From Allolobophora icterica (taxonomy: Eukaryota; Annelida; Clitellata; Crassiclitellata; Lumbricidae): a DNA stretch of 64,000 nt. The notes beneath the pieces are model-generated. The model worked only from the letters and a program-made list of their open reading frames with translations, made no database searches and had not been told where the DNA came from. This document shows positions 31,049 through 43,165 of this stretch, in pieces. The stretch covers positions 15,163,744-15,227,743 of the forward strand of contig OY744609.1 in assembly GCA_963556255.1 (NCBI GenBank). Reading direction: 5' to 3'. The translations under genes were made by a program, and so were the position numbers. Each line of letters begins with the position of its first letter. The stretch's first letter is position 1.

Positions 31049-31240
31049 ATTGATCTGAAACTGTTATATTTCTTTGATTGCGGGAAGCGTTTTGGTGAAA
31101 GAACCGCTGAAAGCCACAGCATTGAACCGCTGGACAGTCACCGACAGTTGTTGAAACAGGAAACTGGTCTCTCGGGCTTCGCCTGTGATCTGAGTGAGGT
31201 GGCGGCCAATGTCTGCGATGAGGGCAAGGCCTCTGCTGTT
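31048..31240. other. Short non-repetitive island between ATT arrays
   Basis: One open plus frame ('RFGERTAESHSIEPLDSHRQ', 'LSGFACDLSEVAANVCDEGK') with no family I recognise. May be a piece of a larger element. Confidence 0.35.
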
Positions 31241-31242
31241 GA

Positions 31243-31245
31243 TGG

Positions 31246-31331
<86 letters not shown>

Positions 31332-31401
31332 TTAGATTCTGCGATTAAAATCAAGTAGCGCTGTAGAAATCTTAATTTTTCGATTTGCCGTTGGACTTAG
31401 C

Positions 31402-31472
<71 letters not shown>
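31243..31472. repeat. (ATT)n and (CAT)n arrays
   Basis: ATT units to about 31330, a 70-base interval, then CAT units at about 31402-31472. Confidence 0.97.
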
Positions 31473-31550
31473 ATCACCATGAGCATGCTCGTAGGCGTCC
31501 GATGTCAGCTTCGTCTTCCTCCTCCAGCCTCGTCTGTCCTGAGCCAGATG

Positions 31551-31600
31551 AAACAGTTTTTCTTAGCCATAGACATCTATTATTACAATAGAAGATGTCT
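31551..31600. repeat. Inverted repeat CCATAGACATCT
   Basis: CCATAGACATCT (about 31567-31578) and AGATGTCTATGG (about 31592 on) with a short AT-rich loop; might be the end of a small element or an RNA hairpin. Confidence 0.7.
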
Positions 31601-31869
31601 ATGGACTTAGCGCAATTCTATGACGTCACGAAATTCTGTGCTGTCTGACGTCACAAAGTACAGTACATAAAATTATAGATTTCTGGAGCGGAGGAGAGAA
31701 GTAAGGACACGTTTTAAATTCATTATTTGATATTGTTAAATTTTGATGCTATTCAACAACACACTGTATAATTTTGAGATAACCGATCGTAATCGGTTTC
31801 GTAATCTCGAAATTCCTACGTCGTTGCGTTTTTAGGCCTAGCGGCGTTCTCGAGTTAACCGTTTTCTTA

Positions 31870-32566
31870 GGGGCCATCCACATTTATTCGTTTATTTATT
31901 TTATTCCGGATATTTCTATAGCGCCTCTCGAAGTCAACTACTACTCAGAGGCGCTCCTGACTACAGCATTTGATACTGTGCCGGAATTTTCACGCCGAAG
32001 CGCCACGAGCAATTGCGAGTGAAGGACTTGCTCAAGGTCCGTACGCAGCGGCTAGAGTGGGATTCGAACCTGCAACCCTCCGGTAACAAGGCGCCGAACT
32101 TACCACTGAGCCACCACGCCCCACATATTACGTACGCAATGAGGGGTCGGGGTCGGATTTAGGCGATTTTGCGTACGGGTACGGATGGGGGAGGGGAACA
32201 AAATGTGTACGTACGCAAAATAAATTTCTAATTATGACGTCCACATTAGCCTATTTATAACTCTGTATTGTCCTATAGTCGTCCGATGGCATTTTATTAC
32301 ATTATATAAAAGCCATGTGCAGTTATTCTGTGCTGTGAACGAGACACCTATAATTTGTCTATATTGGCCCTCACTCATCCTTCAATCTGGCCTAAAGTGC
32401 AGACAGTCTCGCTACCTGGAGCTGTCGAGACACTTTCTGCAGCTGGTCTTCGGGGGGGGGTGTGCGTTAAGCGTACGTACGCAGGGGGGTGTGGAAGAAA
32501 GTACGCTTGCGAACAGGGGGGTCCAATTTTCCCGGATTTTTGCGTACGTAATATATGGATGGCCCC
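31870..32566. mobile_element. PIF/Harbinger-type MITE, copy 2, TSD TTA, split by a SINE
   Basis: Ends GGGGCCATCCA... and ...ATATATGGATGGCCCC with TTA at 31867-31869 and 32567-32569. The body matches 12964-13432 ('TCCTTCAATCTGGCCTAAAG', 'CTGCAGCTGGTCTT'). Its left terminal repeat is interrupted after 18 bases by the SINE at 31888-32121 and resumes as CATATTACGTACGCA. Confidence 0.87.
31888..32121 (-). mobile_element. tRNA-derived SINE
   Basis: On the minus strand it begins GGGGCGTGGTGGCTCAGTGG (A box TGGCTCAGTGG) and has a B box GGTTCGAATCC about 40 bases on, as in a tRNA-type pol III promoter. It ends with a GCGCCTCT...AGAGGCGC stem and an AATAAA-rich tail. CCACAT occurs at both borders, a probable short target duplication. 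The cloverleaf is incomplete, so it is not a tRNA gene. Confidence 0.85.
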
Positions 32567-32616
32567 TTAGACGTCCACGCAAGCATAATCAAATCTTATA
32601 GGGATAATATAGCCTA

Positions 32617-32980
32617 GGCCAGGGTGGCCAACCTTTTCTTGCATACGGGCCACTATAATTTTTTATAAGGTTATTCGCCTAGTTTAGCAGTGATGTAATT
32701 GTTATATCTGCGTGTTGCAAATTTATCAACAACTGCAGCTGTGTCTTGAAGAAGTGAAAGACATCAGTTCCTTCTCAATACTAAGCGTGCAAAGGTTATT
32801 CAATCTCTGCTCGGACATGTTTGACCTGAGATAAGTTTTGACTCTTCAGGGTTGACAAGCTTCTTTAGGAGTTGGCTGAAGATACGTACAGGAATTGTTA
32901 ATGTTAGCCTTATCAGTCTGTCTTAAAATCATGTCTTTCGCAACAACGGACTGTCCCTTCAACTTGATCATGCCTGTGTC
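32617..32980. mobile_element. hAT-like terminal fragment
   Basis: Begins CAGGGTGGCCAACCTTTTCT, a terminus familiar from hAT/Charlie elements. I cannot find the opposite end; the CTGT-bearing module follows at 32981. Confidence 0.5.
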
Positions 32981-33836
<856 letters not shown>

Positions 33837-33839
33837 TGA

Positions 33840-35995
33840 TACCGCACCACTCATTCGTCAATAGACGTTGATATAATGCAAAGTCAATGTAAAGAATGAA
33901 AGTATATGTTCATTGTGAAACTTCGACATTAAATAATGGAATGTGTAACATAATATAATTATGTATAATATACGAAACGACAGGCCCATTCACCATAAAG
34001 AGAGGGAAGGATAAGATTATGCAAAGTAATTGTAAACAAATTAAATACTCAAACAGCATTCGATATCCACTAGTTCTATGTTCATGCCAATGTTGTCAAT
34101 GCATGACCTACCACGTGATCTATACATAAATTCAGACTAAACTAAATTATACTAACAAAGCTTATCTAGGCTCAAAGTTTTAAATGGGCGATACAAGTAG
34201 GCTAATCTTGGGCTCAGTGGGTGTTCATATGACAGAAAGATTAGGCCTATAAGAGCTATGAAACAACAAGTCGACAACTGCCAAGAACTCGGAATCGACT
34301 GCACCACAAAGAACATCCTCCAGATCAAGGGTCTGCAGAAGGAGGTGGTAAGAATCATAAGAGAGATCTACCATGGTTAGACTCTCTAAGAGGAGAGACT
34401 CCTCTTCTTCAACCAAAACGGTATGATTATGAATCTCACATTATGTATAACTTTGGCAATATAGCATAAATGCAGTTATGCTCACACAGAAATGTTGCCT
34501 AACATGATATTAACGATAACCTCTTGTGTAAATAAAGTGCATATAAAACTTTGATGTGTATTGTTTAGAAAACCAAAAAATCCAACAACAAAATTATATA
34601 GAATATATAAAAAATTGCAAAAAACAACAACAAAACTTCTATTTAAAAAAAAATTATGTAAATATATCTAGTAGTGTTGTAGATAACGGAAGCAACAGAA
34701 ACCGGTACGATCTAAGAAACCGCCTGAACGTGCGAATCTGAAAACAACTCGGAAGACCTCAGCAAGATTTTTCGTGCTGAAACTTAAAGTGCATAAAAAC
34801 ATCCACCACAAAATCAACAACAAAGGGAAGACGTCAAAGACCATTGCTATCATAAGACGTCCCTAAACACTCTCTTGAGTCGACAACTCAGTTTTGCAGT
34901 TGCCTCTCGTTGAGACATTTCTTCCAGACGTGCAGAGGCCCGGGAAGTGTTTAAGAGTTGTGTGAGCCAACCAAGGCAAGGGAAACACACACACATATAT
35001 GTATATACATAGGCAAGGGAAACATATATATATGTATATATACATACACACACACACGCACGCACACACACTAGCCAATCGCTACTCGGTTGGATAGGTT
35101 GCAGGGTGAAGATGACTGCTCCTGCCATGCAAACTCCCGCCAGATTTGCAACAAACATCAGTTCCTTCCTACGAACTCATCAACAAACCTCACCTCTTGC
35201 CATCTTTCTACAGGTCTCTCACTCAAAAATTAAACAGTGCTCTTTCACAAATCTTAACCCGACTCCTCTTCCACTTGCCTTCCTCGCCGCTGCAATTCTA
35301 AGCGCCATCCACCGTAGCCGTCTAACTGCCTGCCTGCCTGACCCATTTGTACCTTTGCAATTGCTGTAATATTATATATATATATAACAGCTGTCTTAAT
35401 AATTATCTCTCATGTGTCTTGTCTCTATGCCCAAATTACAACCGTGCACTCTCTCCCAAGCCTTGTAGGATGATATATTGCGCGTGTCACCCATCAAAGG
35501 CGCCTTTGGATTGACCATAGACAGGAGAAATTCTATCTTTCACCAGCCAACTTGTTGCTTGCAGAGAGTAAGGTTTCCAGTATCCCCTTGCTCACCCTTC
35601 CCTAATTAGGATCACAGCTGGCATTTGCCGGCCCTTGTGAATCTGAGTCTGGGGTTTCTTGTAGGCATAAGCCTTGTCTTTGTTTTACAAAGGCACTCAT
35701 ATTTTATCTAATCACTATTAGATTTTAGGGCGCAAATGATATTTTTAATGTATCAATACCCCAAAAAGTTGTGTGAGCATGCGCCCGCCTCGGCGCCACA
35801 GAGCCAAAACTTGTGTGAGCACCGGCGCCTTTGGCGCCATAGGTTCCCGGGCCCCTGCAGACGTGTTGGCGTTACAGACAACAGCCCTCACACATCGACG
35901 GCGAACGTTTGCCACATAAACGCAAGATGAGTAATCTTTGTTATTAGCGTTAGTGCTATGAATCGTTAAGAGTATGAAAGTGCTGGTATGAATTT
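33840..35995. other. Unassigned, mostly AT-rich; short simple repeats
   Basis: A 40-codon plus frame at 34258-34380 ('MKQQVDNCQELGIDCTTKNI') and a Asn/Gln/Lys-rich 61-codon frame at 34556-34741 have no family I know; either could be an exon of the gene at 36573. AC and TATG simple repeats lie at 34985-35070. A GC-rich stretch with repeated 'GGCGCC' is at 35785-35850. Confidence 0.4.
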
Positions 35996-36004
35996 CCATT
36001 TGGA

Positions 36005-36085
36005 ACCAAATTCTAGGGGATTTGAACTCCCGACCTCTCCATTGACAGTTCAGCACGACAACCAGTAAACTATCTATAGCACCCC
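36005..36085 (-). mobile_element. tRNA-like SINE head
   Basis: The minus strand has TAGTTTACTGG (A-box form) and AGTTCAAATCCC (B-box form) with tRNA-like spacing, after 'GGTGCTATAGA'. The acceptor ends do not pair and no full cloverleaf forms. No clear tail. Confidence 0.5.
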
Positions 36086-36572
36086 GCATTTCAAACTGTT
36101 GCCATATCCCACATTTCATTCTTGACGTCATTCAATAGGTGCCTAATTCCCCGCTTATTGAATTCACCATTTTGACCTGGGCTTGGCTTTTCAGCCCCAT
36201 TTAAGGTTCGACTGCCCGATATATCTTCGTTCCTGTGTTCCACGTGAACTTGTAGTCCGTTTTGTACGCACTTGTACAATGAAGCGATGCGCTTTTTGGA
36301 TGGCTGTGGCATCTGCCTGGAATTGACTCTGCATATGCGTCTTGCTCAGCTACGAATTCTGCATGCACTGTTTAGAAACAATGGAAGACTTGTTTTCCGC
36401 AGGGGTTGGTTGGATGCGTCTCTGATCAGTAATCACGGAAAAGCGCTAAAAGATTTTCCGAATGAATGATCAATGCATGCGATTTGTTTCTGTTACAGAT
36501 ACCTGTTACTCAGAATCATGAAAGTGACATATACAAACTCCGTCTGCTATTCCGTACGGCGAGAACAAAAAC

Positions 36573-36919
36573 ATGTTGTCAGTCGGTGAAGCTGTAAATA
36601 TTCTTCAGCAACCAGACACTACCAAAATCAGTTTCCATACAGCGGTTGCTCCCCAACCAGGTCAGATATGTTCTTGTATAGCGGAGATCTATAAACTCCT
36701 GTTGCAGAAAGATGGCTACAAGTGGATAAATTACGGCAAACATAACCTACCCTATAAACAAACTGCGTGCAGGAAGGCATATTACAGGGAGAAACTGCCT
36801 ACCGGACTGTCGCCATTCCGCAGAGAAGTTTAAACCGCTTTCGGCAACATAAGCAAGCTAACTTTGGTGCACTACCTACATAGCGCATCTACACCCGCCG
36901 TTGCCGACAAGCGACATCA
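36573..36919 (+). pseudogene. Transposase-like gene, upstream exon
   Basis: An 86-codon frame from ATG 36573 encodes 'ICSCIAEIYKLLLQKDGYKW' and 'CRKAYYREKLP'. After a stop near 36832 the next frame continues with 'ISKLTLVHYLHSASTPAVAD' up to a CAG|GTAACT splice-donor consensus at 36919/36920. The layout agrees with my recollection of the N-terminal part of uncharacterised animal proteins whose later part is at 38851. One frameshift separates the two parts. Confidence 0.55.
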
Positions 36920-37526
36920 GGTAACTAGTTTTCAGTTATTTTCCACAAGTTTTATCATAAAAAGGCATATTACAGGCAGAAACTGCCTACTCTGCTAGAC
37001 AGTAGTTTTCTGACAATAATTTACGTTTACTCATTTGAAAGAAAGTATTTTGTATTCTCTTCTTTCCTCATTGCTCTCTAAAATCTAATATAGTTCGTTT
37101 AAGGAACTTATTCGGGTTGACTAAAATTCCTCTTCCATGTTGACATGGGTTGCATAGTCATGCAACTTGATGCAAGCAGAGCTTTTGGTATGTACTAGAA
37201 AGACGCTAGATAGCTAGATAAGTGATTTGTTACAAGACACGTTTGGAGACAATGTATTCACATAAAATCAAACTAATGGCCATACATTATAATAAGAATG
37301 AATTGTATGTAATTGTTCAATTTTAAGGCAAAAGGCACGTTTATGCTACTGCTACTAATACTACTACTGCTACTACTACTACTACTGCTATTATTATTAC
37401 TACTACCACTACCACTACAACAACTTTTCCTACTGTCATTATTTCTAATGTAGCAATTGTTAGTGTTATTGGTAATTTACTTTATTATTATAGTAGTATT
37501 AGTGGTAGTAGCAGCAGTAGTAGTAA

Positions 37527-37765
37527 TAGTATTGTCATAGGCATTATTATGACCATGATAGTAACCCTAACATAGGCGTTTTCAACGCCGTTACAGTCAT
37601 GCGTGTACGCTGCTAGAAACGTTGTTCTTTTAAGTAGTGGCGGTATTAGTAGAAGTATTGTCATGAGCATTATTATGACCATGATAGTAATCCTAACATA
37701 GGCGTTTTCAACGCCGTCACAATCATGCATGTACGCTGCTAGAAATATTGTTCTTTTAAGTCATC
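37527..37765. repeat. ~127-bp tandem duplication
   Basis: 'AGTATTGTCAT', 'CATTATTATGACCATGATAG' and 'AACATAGGCGTTTTCAACGC' recur at a distance of about 127 bp, ending 'GTACGCTGCTAGAAA' and 'TTGTTCTTTTAAGT'. Two copies with few differences, preceded by ACT-rich simple sequence (37340-37420). Confidence 0.9.
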
Positions 37766-37789
37766 TTCTAATCTATTGTATTGTGTAGT

Positions 37790-38570
37790 ATCCAGAAATT
37801 TATAAAGCGCCTCTCGCAGAATAACTATCCAGAGGCGCTCTCAGCACAGAAGCCCAGGAGAAACAGAACTGCCTTTAGGGAACGCGAGACCGATGACGAA
37901 AAGCCAGTTATTAGCTTGGCCCTGAGCAGAGGAGGAAGATCATTCCAGATCGTGGAACCCACTACACTACAGCAAACGCCCGGTGCTGGGCTAAGGCAGT
38001 TTTGCCCTGGGAACAAAAAGATCAAGCCGATTTGCAAAGCGCAATGCGCGAGAAGAAGATGCAGATAGAGGCTTTCGCAGATAGTTCGAGAGATATTTCG
38101 GGGCCGTACCCTGCTGAGATTTAGAGACAATGAAGAGGATCTTATAATGGATGCGCGCAGCAATAGGGAGCCAGTGCAGGACATCAAGCATGTACGTAGA
38201 GATATGGGCAAAGCGGGGGAGTCGAGAGATGAGCCTAGCAGAAGCATTTACAACAGATTGAAGGGGAGAGACGCTGCTTAGGGAGACCCATGAGGAGCGA
38301 GTTGCAGTAGTCCAAGCGTGAGCAGACAAATGCGTGAACTATGGTGGTAAAGACAGAAGGTGAGACCGAGAGTCTGATGGCCCTGAGACGCCTCAGTTGA
38401 AAGAAGCAGGAGCGAGTTATGTCGGAGATATGCTCTGTGAATGTGAGGGAGTAGTCAAGTGTGACACCCAAGTCGCGAACAGTGGAAGAGTAGGTGTAAG
38501 CAGGAAACTTCTCAGTCAGCAATGGAAAGCTGAATTTAGCAAGCTGCTGTCTAGTCCCAAACCAAAGATA
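37790..38570 (-). pseudogene. CR1/L2-like LINE, 5'-truncated, in the intron
   Basis: 3' end at the left: ATTGT units, then 'TTTATAAAGCGCCTCTCGCA'. Minus frames encode 'YSSTVRDLGVTLDYSLTFTE', 'FTTIVHAFVCSRLDYCNSLL', 'RFAHISTYMLDVLHWLPIAA' and 'RALRFANRLDLFVPRAKL'. Nearly the same element is at 45420-46018. Frameshifts present. Confidence 0.85.
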
Positions 38571-38850
38571 TATATATGTAACGTTGGTCGCGGCGAGTTT
38601 CAGGGTACAGGCTGCACCAGACAGATGGTGCTAGTATTACTGTGAGTAAAATAATTCATTTAAACTAAAGCCCGCGTGTTGTGACTTGTGGCAACATTAA
38701 AGCTATAAGAAAATTAACTTGCATTTCAAAGTCACATTTATAATTATAATCTGCAAGTCTGCAGACATTTATACCCAATGTTTAAGTTTCGAAACTTATG
38801 TCACACTTATATCATGCAAATGAAAAAGAAAGTAGTATTTTGGATTTCAG

Positions 38851-40221
38851 TTTACAGAAGCTGAAGAGTTAAACGACAACTGTGGAGCTAAAGAACAAGA
38901 ACAATCTGAGGCAAATGCCAGTTACGGTGACTTATCCTTCGAATTGTCGTGGCAGGAGTTCCTATCTATTCGTCTACCAAGTGGTAAACCATCAAGTGGT
39001 AACTGTGGTAAACCATCAAGTCGTAAACCATCAAGTCGTAAATCTAACAAACTGTTGTCATATGTTTGGTGTGAGCTCTTCTACAGGCATTTCCACGCAA
39101 TCTGGCCGCAATGCTCGTTGACGTTTACAAGTAATCACGTCAGAAAACCTAAATCAACCAGAATCAATTCACACTATCTTAGTGCATATGCAAAGTGCAA
39201 AGTTCATGGTTGTATCAGCGTCACTTACTGGGTAAATAATGAGCCAGAAGAGAATGTTGACAGAAAAGAAATAGCGCCCACAGTTTCCGAGGGACGTACA
39301 GCACCTACGAATATGTACTTGGACAAATTGTCCAAGATGAAGGAACCGGAGTTACTTTGGAGGCAACTTGACCGCTTGTCAGAACCCACAAGTGTTTAAA
39401 CAAGCAGCGTATCAGGATATGAAATCCATCGTGAAGAAATCTCTGCTTGCAGCAATGGACACCAAAGTTAAGGGCTACATACATTCACCATTTACACCAT
39501 TCTCCGTAGCATTCTACATGGAAGAACAGGTAAAAGCTTTTGTTCGAAATTGTGCAAGAGGAAATAGCACGATTTTACATTTAGATGCAACCGGTTCCAT
39601 CATTTCCAGGATTTCAGCAGAAGGACCGCCATATTATTACTGTCTCCTACTAGCTGAATTAAACATGCCTGTCTTAGATCTTCTCTCTAGAAGTCACGCT
39701 GCTTTCCGAATCTGTGGAGCAATTCAAGAATTTCTATCAGAATGTCGTTCTTTTAGTCCAGGATCGATTCTTCAGCCATCGCTTATTGTAACCGATTTCT
39801 CGTTGGCGTTGATTTATGCAGTTCTTAAGGCTTTCAATAAAATGTCCTTGATATCTTATCTCAATTGCTCGTTTGAAAATTCTGAATGGGATGGCAAGTG
39901 AAGTTGAAATTACTTCTATGACTTTTGTTGCACTGTGTTGTGCACACATGATTAAAAGCATTTCTAGACGTCTTGTGCGCTGCGATGGTCGGAAGAGAGT
40001 AAGGCAGAGTGCAATAGTTATGTTTGCACGTCTACAGAGAAGCAGCAGACTGTCGGAGGCTCGGCGAATTTTTAGAAAAATATATATATATACTTCTAAA
40101 TTCACCGAATTCTACTGCTGAATTTGTGGCTGCCGGCCTGGACATTTTGCCACCAGCGGGAAGTGAACTGTATCAGGAAGTGTCTCAAATCGACGTAGCG
40201 TCATCACAGATCTTGATTTGA
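38851..40221 (+). pseudogene. Transposase-like gene, downstream exon(s)
   Basis: Follows TTTCAG at 38845-38850, a good 3' splice site. Frame 1 encodes 'LSYVWCELFYRHFHAIWPQC' and 'YLSAYAKCKVHGCISVTYW'. After a shift near 39375 it gives 'NSTILHLDATGSIISRI', 'SLIVTDFSLALIYAVLKAFN', and after a shift near 39890 'ALCCAHMIKSISRRL' and 'FARLQRSSRLSEARRIF'. The order Asp (LDATG), Asp (VTDFS), then C-x2-H resembles MULE/Kolobok-type transposase cores; I also recall similar uncharacterised fish and cnidarian proteins. Three frame breaks in all make this copy dead. The C-terminus after 40221 is absent. Confidence 0.6.
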
Positions 40222-40224
40222 AAT

Positions 40225-41430
40225 GTTATGACGACAGCCGGAGAGGAGGAATCAGAAAGTGCTCTTTCTGAATCAACGTTAAGTTATTTATGAACTTCAA
40301 TACTGTTATGGTTTAAAAGTAATTTATTATAAGCATGTTGCTATTGCATTGTGGTTAAAAGTGTAAGTAATTCTCTTGACGAAACAGTCTACTTATATTT
40401 TCTTGTCATTAGTTACTTCATTTCTTGTCTACTGAAATGTTGTTAAGCTGCTCTTCACGAGCATCTGCTGGCATAAATGTTTTTTGCATTCAGATATCTG
40501 GTTTCGGATTTCATCCTTAGGCTACACGTTCTCAATCATTGACCTCTATATTAGAAAGCGTAGCTTCAAATTTGGTGTAAGAGAAACCGATATAATTTGC
40601 CTTTCCCGAAAGTAGTCTAACTTTGTATCTAGTGTAACTAAGCGTGTGCAACAATTCGCATAATGTGAGATCACTTTACCTCAATACAAATGACATTAAA
40701 CAATATGTTAGCCAAGAAATGAAGAGAGCGTGCGCGTGCGAGTAGCATCAGACGAAAAGTAGGAAATTTTTATGCATGCATTTAAATAGATTTTTAAATA
40801 TTGATACTTTAATGTTATGAACTGATGAAATAACTGGCGAACTGTCATCTGTGTTAAATGTATGTGAAAAAAACGATATCTTGCACACGATCTCAGGCGT
40901 CGGATGGTACTCAATGGTTCCTTAATCGTCCGGTCTAAACAAGGGAACACCGACGAAGGATTGTCCTCTGGTCGGACATGACTAACGTCGCAACAATTTA
41001 TATTCCTTTTAAGTAAATTTAGTCATTTTGAGTATTAATAATAGAAATATGGCGCTCATTACTAAGTTCATCTCGCATCTATAGTCGTTTAAGCTATTTT
41101 ACAGCATTTTAAATTAATGTGATTTGTTGAAATAAACCTACATTCGAGCAATTAGTAGAACCTAACCGTTAACTTGGGTCAATTGTTACGACTTCCGCAG
41201 TGTCTTTTGTTCTGTAAACGGGTTTTCATAACAAGCACTGCGGTTAATCGCCTTTCGTAAATCAACTTATAGCCTATATAGTGGAAATGCATCGGCAATT
41301 TTATTTAGCACGCAATTCCTTGCAAGTATTTGTAATACTTTCCAATCTAAAAAATTACACAACACCTGGTTTAAGGATGCAAAAAGTTTAACTGCATTTG
41401 GTTAGGTGGGTTATAATCAACATCTAAAAT
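40225..41430. other. AT-rich unassigned sequence
   Basis: About 1.2 kb without coding, repeat or RNA features. It would be the downstream, inner flank of the putative large transposon bounded at 41432. Confidence 0.4.
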
Positions 41431-41431
41431 A

Positions 41432-41685
41432 TGAAGTTCGATTGCAGAAAAGCTAGACAATTTAATGTCGATTTCTGATCGATGCTAATAGTAACTTGTA
41501 AGGCGAGACACAGACAGACAGACACACACACAGACACACAGAGTGAGACACAGAGAAGACCGGTCACTCGCCCTCAGTCAATTGTCATCAATACAATGCC
41601 CTTCCTCGTCCGTTTCTAAGCTATTTGCAACACAGGTACACATGGTTAGCGAGTTCCGGATTTTCATGTTTTTGGCCTTTCCGTT
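41432..41685 (-). repeat. Inverted copy of the 33-kb CTGT module
   Basis: Inverse of the module: 'TTAATGTCGATTTCTGATCG', 'ACTTGTAAGGCGAGACACAG', a short CAGA run, 'GAGAAGACCGGTCACTCGCC', 'GTCCGTTTCTAAGCTATTTG' and 'CACATGGTTAGCGAGTTCCG'. On the inner side both it and the array at 32981-33836 end at the same point (TCTGCAATCGAA). Confidence 0.9.
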
Positions 41686-41767
41686 TTTCACTAAACACAA
41701 ACTCTTATTCGTTTTGTCATCATATACAAAATAATGCCACACTTCATTTTCGCGCTTATGTCCAGAT

Positions 41768-41807
41768 CAGAGCCGTATATTACCAATATTGGTAATATAC
41801 GGCTCTG
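41768..41807. mobile_element. 40-bp perfect palindrome with 8-bp target duplication
   Basis: CAGAGCCGTATATTACCAAT is followed directly by its exact inverse. Both sides carry GTCCAGAT (41760-41767, 41808-41815). CAG at the ends and 8-bp duplications are hAT hallmarks, so this looks like an element consisting only of its two terminal repeats. Confidence 0.8.
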
Positions 41808-41949
41808 GTCCAGATAATAGTCGCGATAAGCTTGTAGTTAATAGACAAATTTAGTGGTAATACTGCAGTTTAGGGGCTTTAATAATTATTCGTTGGAATC
41901 CTTTACATTATTCTTGGGGTATATATTTTGGCTTCAAGTTTGCAGGCCT

Positions 41950-42045
41950 ACTATATTTTCATAGCTCATCCAACTTCTCGTTTGAATTTTATTTTATTTT
42001 CATTGCTCATCAAACTTCTGGTTTAAGTTTGATTAGGTAACTAGA
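41950..42045. repeat. ~39-bp minisatellite motif, locus 1 (2 copies)
   Basis: 'CATAGCTCATCCAACTTCTC' and 'CATTGCTCATCAAACTTCTG' units followed by GTTTGAATTTTATT. The same unit is at 43535-43575, 44285-44540 and, inverse, 57545-57690. Confidence 0.85.
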
Positions 42046-42168
42046 GTATTTGCCTGTCATATGACGGGCTGAAAAAGAAAATGAATGGATTGAAAGGAAG
42101 AGAAACTGAATTTGTTTATTGGAATGCTTGATTATAAGTCACATTTGGCGTGAAAATTCGAGCATCAT

Positions 42169-42545
42169 TTAGCAAATGACATTTGCTAAATGAATACTTT
42201 GATGTTGTCTCTGTTTCGTGAACGCGACAGCGCAACATAAAGCTGGCCATGTGAAAGTACAGGTTCGCTGAAAAAGTCCCACGTAGTCGAACGTTTGTCC
42301 TTGCGACTTATAGGTCATTGCGAATGCGAGCATTTGAAGGCGCTTTAACTTGAATGGCAAATTGACATCACTCGGTTGGAAATCGATCCTGGGAATGGTG
42401 ACGATATCACCTCTGTTGCTTTCCGAAAGAACTTCTGCCGTGATTAAATTGCGATGACACTCCTTAACGACCAATCATGTGCCATTACAGAGTCCTTTCT
42501 TTGGATTGAAATTGCAAAGGAGCAATATGACTGATCCTTTCTTCG
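42169..42545 (-). pseudogene. Helitron RepHel, C-terminal helicase end
   Basis: The minus strand encodes 'VKECHRNLITAEVLSESNRG', 'DIVTIPRIDFQPSDVNLPFK' and 'LAFAMTYKSQGQTFDYVGL', the last motifs of the PIF1-family helicase of Helitrons, which unwinds DNA in rolling-circle transposition. Upstream 'CNFNPKKGLCNGT' is followed by a stop, and the 'ALSR' block after the motif is frameshifted. Only the last ~120 residues are here. Confidence 0.87.
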
Positions 42546-42548
42546 AGG

Positions 42549-43165
42549 TCAGCTGATGAGGTGGGATTTGATAAGACACAGATGAAAGCCAATGACTATC
42601 TCATTTGGTATGACATTTGGAACGTGCAGTCTCTTCCAAGCAGTTCGCCATGTTCGATAATGCGTATCTAATGTTCGTCTGGCCTGCGCTTGTTCAGGCG
42701 CTTCGTGAGCTCGTCTTTGCCTTTGCCATCGAAACATGCTGATTCAGTGGCCACTGCATTCGTTGCATCGGGCCAAAGCCCGATGCCTGTACTGTTTAAG
42801 TGGCCGTAGACCACTGCAGTCGTGACTCCCGCCCTACCTCCACCAATAAGACTTCCTCAGTGGCGACTGCAGTCGAGCATGGGGCGAAAGCTCGATGCCT
42901 ATGCTGCTTCAGTGGCCGTATGCTGACTGCAGTCGATGCATGCACCTGTACAAAGCTTCGATTGGTCACGTCCAATACACGAAAAACAACTCTATTGTTT
43001 GTAATTGGTCCTTCAAAATTTCGTTGTCCCATGAATGAAGAAAGTCCCCAAGATCGACGATTACGTTTAAATCGTGAGCGACAGCAAAGATGGAAGGCCC
43101 GACAAAGCCAAGAAACTCTCGATCGTCTGACGTCGCAAAAACTTGAGACTAATGCGCATTATCAT
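42549..43165. pseudogene. Helitron N-terminal fragments, rearranged
   Basis: On the minus strand 'RQRRAHEAPEQAQARRTLD' (about 42730-42650) and on the plus strand 'RRLRLNRERQQRWKARQSQE' (43060-43125) are Arg/Gln/Glu-rich repeats that precede the Rep domain in animal Helitron proteins. Opposite orientations, and their position next to the helicase end, show rearrangement. Confidence 0.6.
42743..42945. repeat. Duplicated hairpin-forming unit (period ~114 bp)
   Basis: 'TCAGTGGCCACTGCATTCG' with the hairpin GCATCGGGC-CAAA-GCCCGATGC (unit 1) and 'TCAGTGGCGACTGCAGTCG' with GAGC...GCTC (unit 2), each followed by 'CGATGCCT(G/A)T(A/G)CTG' and AGTGGCCGTA. Confidence 0.75.

Noticed and set aside
32050..32121. 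tRNA gene on the minus strand
   Set aside because: A and B boxes are present, but acceptor and anticodon stems do not pair properly and a SINE body with tail follows.
36005..36085. tRNA gene on the minus strand
   Set aside because: Only the promoter boxes match; no closed acceptor stem.
42743..42945. Possible hammerhead ribozyme
   Set aside because: Hairpins are present, but the CTGATGA and GAAA core strings are not found in the needed order.
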